From positions 20,351 through 31,648 of the forward strand of contig MU657566.1 of the NCBI GenBank assembly GCA_026770575.1: a stretch of DNA of 11,298 bases, read 5' to 3'. Made by a program: the position numbers and the translations under genes. Source of the DNA: Pelagophyceae sp. CCMP2097 (taxonomy: Eukaryota; Sar; Pelagophyceae). Under the pieces are notes generated by a model. It saw only the letters and a list, made by a program, of their open reading frames with translations, had not been told where the DNA came from and searched no databases. Shown piece by piece: positions 7,551 through 11,298 of the stretch (the first letter of the stretch is position 1; every line of letters starts with the position of its first letter).

Positions 7551-7995
7551 CTTGAAATTCAAAGTGCGTGAACGTTCACGCGAGCCCCCAAATGACTGGG
7601 CCCAGTAAAGTGACGAGTGAAGCGACCTTCACTGCGGCTGAAAATGATGGTGAAGTTGAAGTGAACTAGTGAGTCCGCGGGTTTCCCTAGGCATTCCATC
7701 CACAGTTCGTAAGGCTCGTCCGCCGACGGCTGTATGCGCCACCCACGACCCCAGGGCGCCTGATCCAGGGCAGTACGACCCCGACTCCCTCCAGTGACCC
7801 CACAGCGACGGCGATACCCCCTCCGGGGACCCCACACTGTGCGAAGTTCGACGGTGGCCGGGGACCGGCGTTGGTGAAGTGATAATGAAGTCCTTCACAA
7901 ATTTTCGGCGGTAGTGAAAACTTTGTGGAGTGAAGTGAAAACAGTGAAATGAATTGCTTCATTAGACAGCTTCACTTTTTAAAGTTAATTTCAAG
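7551..7995. mobile_element. Candidate non-autonomous element with GTGAA/TTCAC subterminal repeats
   Basis: CTTGAAATT then AAAGTG at 7551-7566 is matched in inverted orientation at 7972-7995, with extra bases between the two blocks. Inside, many GTGAA or TTCAC words cluster at about 7565-7668 and 7874-7976. The middle (7675-7865) is GC-rich with an imperfect two-copy GTGGGGTC repeat on the minus strand. A perfect 16-bp palindrome GCGTGAACGTTCACGC sits at 7566-7581. Clustered words near both ends of a non-coding segment are typical of transposase-binding regions. No target duplication is visible, so the borders are tentative. Confidence 0.4.
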
Positions 7996-8047
7996 CTGCT
8001 TTCAAGCTGCTTTAAAGTCCGCATTTGCGTGTAAAGCTGCTTGAAAG

Positions 8048-8082
8048 TAGCTAACTTTCAAGCTCATCTTGAAAGTTAGCTA
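8048..8082. repeat. Perfect 15-bp stem hairpin
   Basis: TAGCTAACTTTCAAG (8048-8062) pairs exactly with CTTGAAAGTTAGCTA (8068-8082) around the loop CTCAT. It abuts the left end of the element at 8081-8448 and sits in a cluster of CAAGCTGCTTT words, so it is probably part of that repeat landscape rather than an RNA gene. Confidence 0.8.
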
Positions 8083-8448
8083 GAGTAAAGGTCAATTTTA
8101 GAACCTGGTCAATTTTAGAACCGACGAAAAATCGACTAAAGACGTTCAATATCTCAATAAGGCATTTATAAGGCCCAATTAAAATCCATTAAATCCCTTA
8201 TTGGGATATTATCCGGCTCCAGGGGCCCGGTTCTTAATCTGACCGGCGGTTTTTAAGGAACCGATGGTCGGTCCGGACTCTGCCTATGCTAAATTTCTCA
8301 CAGAAGTCCTCGGCGGACGCCATGATTTGGGGGTGGGTGGAGGGGACCCAGACGCGCCCCCTGGCAGCGTCAAAACTGCAAACAACGGCGTCGCCGGGCC
8401 GCTTATTTTTTTTTCGCTTAGCCGGTTCTTAAATTGACCTGTACTCTA
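8081..8448. mobile_element. MITE-like element with 25-bp terminal inverted repeats
   Basis: The left end 8081-8105 begins TAGAGTAAAGGTCAATTTTA and the right end 8424-8448 is its reverse complement at 23 of 25 positions. The TA at each extreme could be a TA target duplication, as in Tc1/mariner-type elements, leaving GAGTA ends. The left repeat is duplicated in tandem: GGTCAATTTTAGAACC occurs at 8090-8105 and 8107-8122. A looser copy GGTTCTTAATCTGACC lies inside at about 8229-8245. At 368 bp with no transposase it is non-autonomous. CTTTCAAGCTGCTTT words flank it at 7999-8013 and 8459-8473. Confidence 0.75.
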
Positions 8449-8709
8449 CTTCAAGCAGCTTTCAAGCTGCTTTCAAAGCGCGGAAATGCTTTTAAAGCGC
8501 GGGAAGAGTTCGTTGGATGAGCGTTGAGCGAACGTTAGATGAGCGTTAACCCGGCGCGGGCGCGCGGCGCGGGTGCGGCGCGGGTGCGCCGCGCCGAGAG
8601 GGCGGGGCGCGGCCTCTGGCGGGCGGGGCGGCGCCGATTGTGCCCGCGCCTCCGTCGAGGCGCGGGCCGGTCGCGGGGCCGGCGTGCCCCGTCCCGCGCG
8701 CCATCTCAC

Positions 8710-8790
8710 CTGGGTGGCCGAAGGAAGGCGCCCTTGACGCCGCTTCGCGCTCACGTTGAAGCGACGAAAGATATGTTGAAAAAGTAGCAT
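8710..8790 (-). CDS. Possible first exon with presequence-like peptide
   Basis: From the ATG at 8790 (minus strand) 27 codons encode a peptide starting MLLFQHIFRRFNVSAKRRQG. It then meets CAG|GTGAGA, a textbook splice donor at 8709/8710. The peptide has hydrophobic and Arg/Lys residues, hydroxyl residues and no acidic residue, as in mitochondrial presequences. Downstream on this strand the DNA is GC-rich low complexity and I found no convincing next exon. The MITE-like element and repeats lie beyond, so the gene may be interrupted. The start overlaps the left direct repeat of the large element. Speculative. Confidence 0.25.
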
Positions 8791-8798
8791 GAAAAGTC
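8779..8798 (+). repeat. Left direct repeat flanking the large element
   Basis: AAAAAGTAGCATGAAAAGTC abuts the left terminal inverted repeat. The right copy (11167-11187) reads AAAAAGTAGCTTGAAAAAGT and one further base. They differ by two substitutions and one extra A. The position exactly outside both inverted repeats fits a target site duplication, though about 20 bp is long for DNA transposons. Confidence 0.65.
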
Positions 8799-8959
8799 AA
8801 GGGGCTAATAGAAACGCAGGGTGGAACAGCATGATACTAACTAGACTAGATTTCGAGGCCCGGGAACCGGAAAAGCAACGTGCTTTTTGTGAGTGCCGCG
8901 CGGCGTTTTGGGGGCCGCGTCGCGGTTAAAGGAGCCGTGGTCAAGAGGTGGCTGCTCGG

Positions 8960-9001
8960 TTTTACGCCTCCGTCGCCGGCGTTTACGCCCCCGTCGCCGG
9001 C
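8960..9001. repeat. Two-copy 21-bp tandem repeat over the stop codon
   Basis: TTTACGCCTCCGTCGCCGGCG (one base different in the second copy) occurs at 8960-8980 and 8981-9001. On the minus strand each unit contains GCG-TAA, so the zinc-finger gene terminates in the upstream copy and the second stop lies in the downstream one. It is probably a local slippage event. Confidence 0.85.
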
Positions 9002-10010
9002 GTGGCTGTCGGCGTCGCGGTCATCGCGGCCGTCGGCGGCGTCTCGCCCGTGGGCGCGATGGGCGTCTCCTCGGGGAGTGTCGCGTAGCCCTTGGAGAGG
9101 TCGTACCGCAGGTCCGCTCGCGACCCGCCGAGGTCGAGGTAGCCGCCGACCGTCGTCGCGACCATGTACCTCTCGTACCTGGCAAAGTCAGCGCCCCCGG
9201 CCTTCTTCGGGTTCGGCCGCTCCATCGTGAGGGCGAGCTCCCGGTCGAGAATGGTCGTCCTGCGCCGAGACGCGGACGGGCCCACGCCCGCGTCCGAGTC
9301 CGAGTCTTCGCCGGCGATGTAAAGCGCCGCCGCGTCGATCGTGCGTTTACGGGCGGAGGCCTTGGTCTTGGCCTTGCGCTGCTCCTTCTTCGCCTTTGCC
9401 AGGCCGCCTGCGACCTTGAACTTTTTCAGCTCGGCCCGTTCGGCCTCGGAGATCTTGAGCGCCTCCTCAAGAGCCGGCGGCATCGTGATCGTCGGGTGCC
9501 AGTGCAACCAGTGGTCCGCCATGGCGCGGTACTTCAAAAGAAACGAGACCATAGGCTTGGCCGGGCACTCGGGGCACGCGATGAGGTGGTTCGTCGACGG
9601 CGCTCCCGGGGAAAAATTCATCGCCGACGCGTGCGAGTAGCCGAGGTCCCCGAGGATGCGGCACGCGTGCCGAGGCTTCATGCTCTTGCCCTTCTTCTGG
9701 AGCCACGCCGAGCACCCAGTGTTGCCCGAGGCGAACTGCGCCTGCGGGTTCACGCCGCAGAGGCCGCACGGCGCGACGACCGTCGCCCCGGGATCGTGGA
9801 GGATGTGCCACGCCGTGTGCTGGCGCATCCATCGTCGCCACAAAGTGCTCCTCGCAGCCGGCGAACTGGCACTTGATGATGCGAGAGTTCGCTCGCGTCG
9901 ATGCGTATCTGCTCGTCGCCCCCTGATGGGCCGCGCCGTCGTCGTCGTCCGCAATGAAGAGCGCCTCGTTGTCCTCGTCCCAGTACGGGAGCTCGTTGCC
10001 GCGGCGTTCT
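8983..10010 (-). CDS. Multi-zinc-finger protein gene, apparently frameshifted
   Basis: The protein seems to be a nuclear DNA- or protein-binding factor. An acidic segment (NELPYWDEDNEALFIADDDD) leads into IIKCQFAGCEEHF. The frame then shifts near 9826-9836 into MRQHTAWHILHDP, completing a C2H2 finger with Cys and His on opposite sides of the shift. Numbering from the ATG at 9828 (281 residues), further ligand pairs are C21/C24 (PCGLCG), C39, C56, C85/C88 (ACPECP) and H106/H111. A Lys-rich helix (125-163), an acidic-Ser patch (174-180) and a Thr/Pro-rich tail follow. The order C2H2, CGxCG, YS-ASA, TN--I-CPxC, H---HP resembles a family I recall as expanded in basidiomycete genomes. The exon appears to start at an acceptor AAACAG|AACGCC near 10010. 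It may be a pseudogene or contain a sequence error. Confidence 0.65.
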
Positions 10011-10039
10011 GTTTTTTACCAAGTGGGGGGGCACAGTAG
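10004..10039 (+). repeat. Left arm of nested inverted repeat
   Basis: GCGTTCTGTTTTTTACCAAG followed by a G run and CAGTAG matches, in inverted orientation, 10979-11018, which reads CTACTG, twelve C, then ACTTGGTAAAAAAACAGAAC and GC. Differences are the length of the T and G runs and a CA insertion. The arms lie 940 bp apart. On the minus strand this arm ends in AAAAAACAG, a plausible 3' splice site for the zinc-finger exon. Confidence 0.85.
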
Positions 10040-10060
10040 TAGTGATAGGACGGTAGCGAA

Positions 10061-10158
10061 GTAGTAACTTACCTTTACGGTAATTTACCGGGAATAATCT
10101 GGAAATGTTACCAAGGGCTCAAAGTAACTTACCGTCGGTGCCAAAACGGCAACTTACT
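10061..10158 (+). repeat. Left cluster of GTAACTTAC-type motifs
   Basis: AGTAACTTACC (10063-10073), GGTAATTTACCGG (10079-10091), AGTAACTTACCG (10123-10134) and GGCAACTTACT (10148-10158) lie within 100 bases. The core is near-palindromic. Together with the right cluster the order is A-B-A-C then A-C-B-A, roughly mirrored around the BED-like exon. This arrangement is typical of transposase-binding subterminal repeats; regulatory sites for the exon's gene are an alternative. Confidence 0.7.
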
Positions 10159-10233
10159 ATCGGCCTTTCACGGCGGCCGACTCCGCTGACACAGCCGAGT
10201 TTCGACCGAGTGACTGCAGACAATTGAGGAAAT

Positions 10234-10532
10234 TTACTCGATTATAATAGGCCCCTCCGAGTCGGGGTCTTCGAGCGCGGCTGGCGGCAGCGCGCAGCAA
10301 GCCGCGGCGTGCCGGGCGAGCTTCGGCGCGTTGGGGGTGGCCTGGAAGTAGATCTTGGGCACCCCGCGCCCAGGCACTGCAAGCCGAGCGGCCCGCCGTG
10401 CTTCTCAGCCGGGACTTTCTTGAACCATTTCCACACTTCGCCCTTCGGCTTCGGCTCGTTGCCGACGCACTGCGCAGTCGTGGGCGCCACCGCGAGGCTG
10501 CAGTCGTACCGATTGCACCCCCAGGGCGTGCA
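10234..10532 (-). pseudogene. BED-type zinc-finger-like exon with one frameshift
   Basis: On the minus strand the exon opens after TTTTGGCAG|TGC and reads CTPWGCNRYDC, then GEVWKWFKKVPAEKHGGPLG, then LQCLGAGC. The frame changes near 10356-10362 and continues PKIYFQATPNAPKLARHAAA, then CC and an acidic tail to a TAA at 10234. Across the shift the pattern VW--F, C-x4-C, L-RH-x3-C fits a BED finger, the DNA-binding domain common at the N terminus of hAT-type transposases. One lost base in a short C run would explain the break. GA|GTAAAT at the end could be a donor, but its phase does not fit the next exon candidate. No catalytic domain is seen. Confidence 0.5.
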
Positions 10533-10613
10533 CTGCCAAAATTCAAAATATGACGTATGCTAAGCCTGCATAGATTACTCTTAATCCTATCGCTGAACAA
10601 GAAGGGACTTCGA

Positions 10614-10700
10614 AGTAACTTACCGGAATACGACGGGATTATTCCCGATTATCGGCAACTTACCAGGAAGAATTGGTAATTTACTGGGTAGTAACTTACT
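10614..10700 (+). repeat. Right cluster of GTAACTTAC-type motifs
   Basis: AGTAACTTACCGG (10614-10626), GGCAACTTACCAG (10654-10666), GGTAATTTACTGGG (10675-10688) and AGTAACTTACT (10690-10700) mirror the left cluster. CTATCACTAC at 10726-10735 is the inverted partner of GTAGTGATAG at 10039-10048. This would place the outer limits of a BED-bearing unit at about 10033 and 10741. Confidence 0.7.
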
Positions 10701-10736
10701 CTGAAAGAATGTTGCCTATAATAATCTATCACTACA

Positions 10737-10984
10737 CAGTAGGGGCAAAATGCTAACAAGTGGGTGGGTGCCCCCTCCTAACAGGCCCCATCACGGTGGG
10801 TGGTATCTGACTTCGCGTGTCAGCGTCAGGGGCTTCGGTCCTGCGAGTCAATGCACCTCCCAGAGTGCGCTGGGAGGTACGCAAGCCTGCCTATCTCAGC
10901 TCCATGCCGTGCCTGGAAAGTACTTTTCTAGAAAAACCCGTCGCCATAAAGTGGGTGGGTGGGGGGTCCTAATTGCCCCTACTG
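10737..10984. mobile_element. Nested 248-bp element with CAGTAGGGGCAA ends
   Basis: CAGTAGGGGCAA at 10737-10748 is exactly inverted as TTGCCCCTACTG at 10973-10984. Just inside, AAGTGGGTGGGTG appears in direct orientation near both ends, followed by a C run on the left and a G run on the right and then TCCTAA. A stem ACCTCCCAG and CTGGGAGGT lies near 10856-10879. It is non-coding and resembles a MITE; CAG...CTG ends would suit an hAT-type relative, but I see no 8-bp target duplication. Confidence 0.55.
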
Positions 10985-11018
10985 CCCCCCCCCCCCACTT
11001 GGTAAAAAAACAGAACGC
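10979..11018 (-). repeat. Right arm of nested inverted repeat
   Basis: This is the partner of 10004-10039. The inner CTACTG is shared with the right end of the 248-bp element, so the two structures overlap here. The twelve-C run corresponds to seven G in the left arm, showing homopolymer drift. Confidence 0.85.
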
Positions 11019-11127
11019 GGGCCGACGCAGGAGTTATGGCTAATTTTAAGGGTTATGGACCCCGTTTTATTGCCGTTTTATTGCCGTTGAGGTCTAACTA
11101 ACTAACTAAATTTTGGAGAACCACTTT

Positions 11128-11298
11128 GCATCATGCTGTTCGATTTTTTTTCTCGTTAGCCCCTTAAAAAAGTAGCTTGAAAAAGTGAATTTGTCTAATT
11201 CCATCATCGAGTCTGAAGGATCTGAGCGCGCTGGGCGCATCGGCGTCAGCAGGAGATGCGCATAGCACAGTCGGCTTGGTTCTTGCTCGTTAAAGCGT
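11128..11298. other. Right TIR, right direct repeat and flanking DNA
   Basis: The right terminal inverted repeat (11128-11165) and right direct repeat (11167-11187) are followed by ordinary DNA to the window edge with no gene recognised. Just inside the repeat, CCGTTTTATTG is repeated in tandem around 11062-11086 and CTAA is repeated around 11094-11108. Confidence 0.6.

Larger units (their letters stand above)
8799..11165. mobile_element. Large TIR-bounded element, about 2.4 kb
   Basis: The left end 8799-8837 (39 nt) and right end 11128-11165 (38 nt) are inverted copies. AAGGGGCTAA at the outer edge and GAACAGCATGAT at the inner edge are identical at matching spacing; the bases between have diverged. 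Similarity fades further inward through CTAGTTAG and CTAACTAAC words. About 20-bp direct repeats lie immediately outside. The interior holds a minus-strand zinc-finger gene, a BED-like exon and nested inverted repeats. No transposase catalytic domain is visible, so it is either non-autonomous with captured or accessory genes, or carries an unrecognised recombinase. Confidence 0.7.

Noticed and set aside
8893..9876. 327-residue plus-strand frame, Arg-rich
   Set aside because: It lies opposite the zinc-finger gene, has a low-complexity Arg/Leu composition and no motif, and is explained as the antisense of GC-rich coding DNA.
9899..9954. Extension of the 281-residue zinc-finger frame upstream to 9954 in the same frame
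   Set aside because: That extension is an out-of-frame reading of the acidic and first Cys-Cys segment, begins at TTG, and is Arg/Thr/Ser-rich without motif.

Overview
The window looks like nuclear DNA of a microbial eukaryote. The clearest gene has a 65-nt GT-AG intron and belongs to the mitochondrial carrier family, which is eukaryotic. GC-rich coding islands sit in a mosaic of AT-richer, repeat-laden DNA, with no operons, no bacterial ribosome-binding pattern, and no rRNA or convincing tRNA. A free-living alga (stramenopile, haptophyte or dinoflagellate type) is my best guess from compact GC-rich genes, a tiny intron and abundant small inverted-repeat elements. This guess is weak; nothing here is a lineage marker.

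Layout. 1-852: no supported gene, a few short direct repeats. 853-952: 28-bp tandem repeats ending just before 964-1898 (+), a two-exon SLC25-type carrier of 289 residues. 1899-2988: non-coding, with a 28-bp stem hairpin (1970-2034) and degenerate GCTGGCTT-type repeats. 2989-3086: a nearly pure C tract of 98 bases. 3087-3990: degenerate tandem repeats, then GC-rich low-complexity DNA with one weak ORF. 3990-6070: mostly empty, with a perfect 26-bp inverted repeat (5232-5308) overlapping a small hydrophobic ORF. 6070-6375: a GC-rich coding-like block. 6484-6653: a foldback sequence followed by a TCTG/TCCG microsatellite. 7338-7439 (-): a short signal-peptide-like ORF. 7551-8480: two adjacent non-autonomous-looking elements, the clearer being 8081-8448 with 25-bp terminal inverted repeats. 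8710-8790 (-): a possible first exon with a presequence-like peptide and a strong splice donor.

The most interesting part is 8779-11187. It reads as one mobile-element-like insertion: 38/39-bp terminal inverted repeats (8799-8837 and 11128-11165), directly abutted outside by about 20-bp direct repeats (8779-8798 and 11167-11187). On the minus strand it carries a multi-zinc-finger protein gene (8983-10010) whose Cys/His pattern resembles a family I associate with expanded, transposon-linked genes of basidiomycete fungi, and upstream of it a BED-finger-like exon (10234-10532). Both show an apparent single frameshift, suggesting decay or sequence error. Inside lies another layer: inverted repeats at 10004-10039 and 10979-11018 whose inner end coincides with a plausible splice acceptor of the zinc-finger gene, clusters of a near-palindromic GTAACTTAC motif on both sides of the BED-like exon, and a 248-bp element with CAGTAGGGGCAA ends (10737-10984).

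The carrier gene and the mobile-element region have no evident functional link. Family assignments rest on motif recall; no database search was run.
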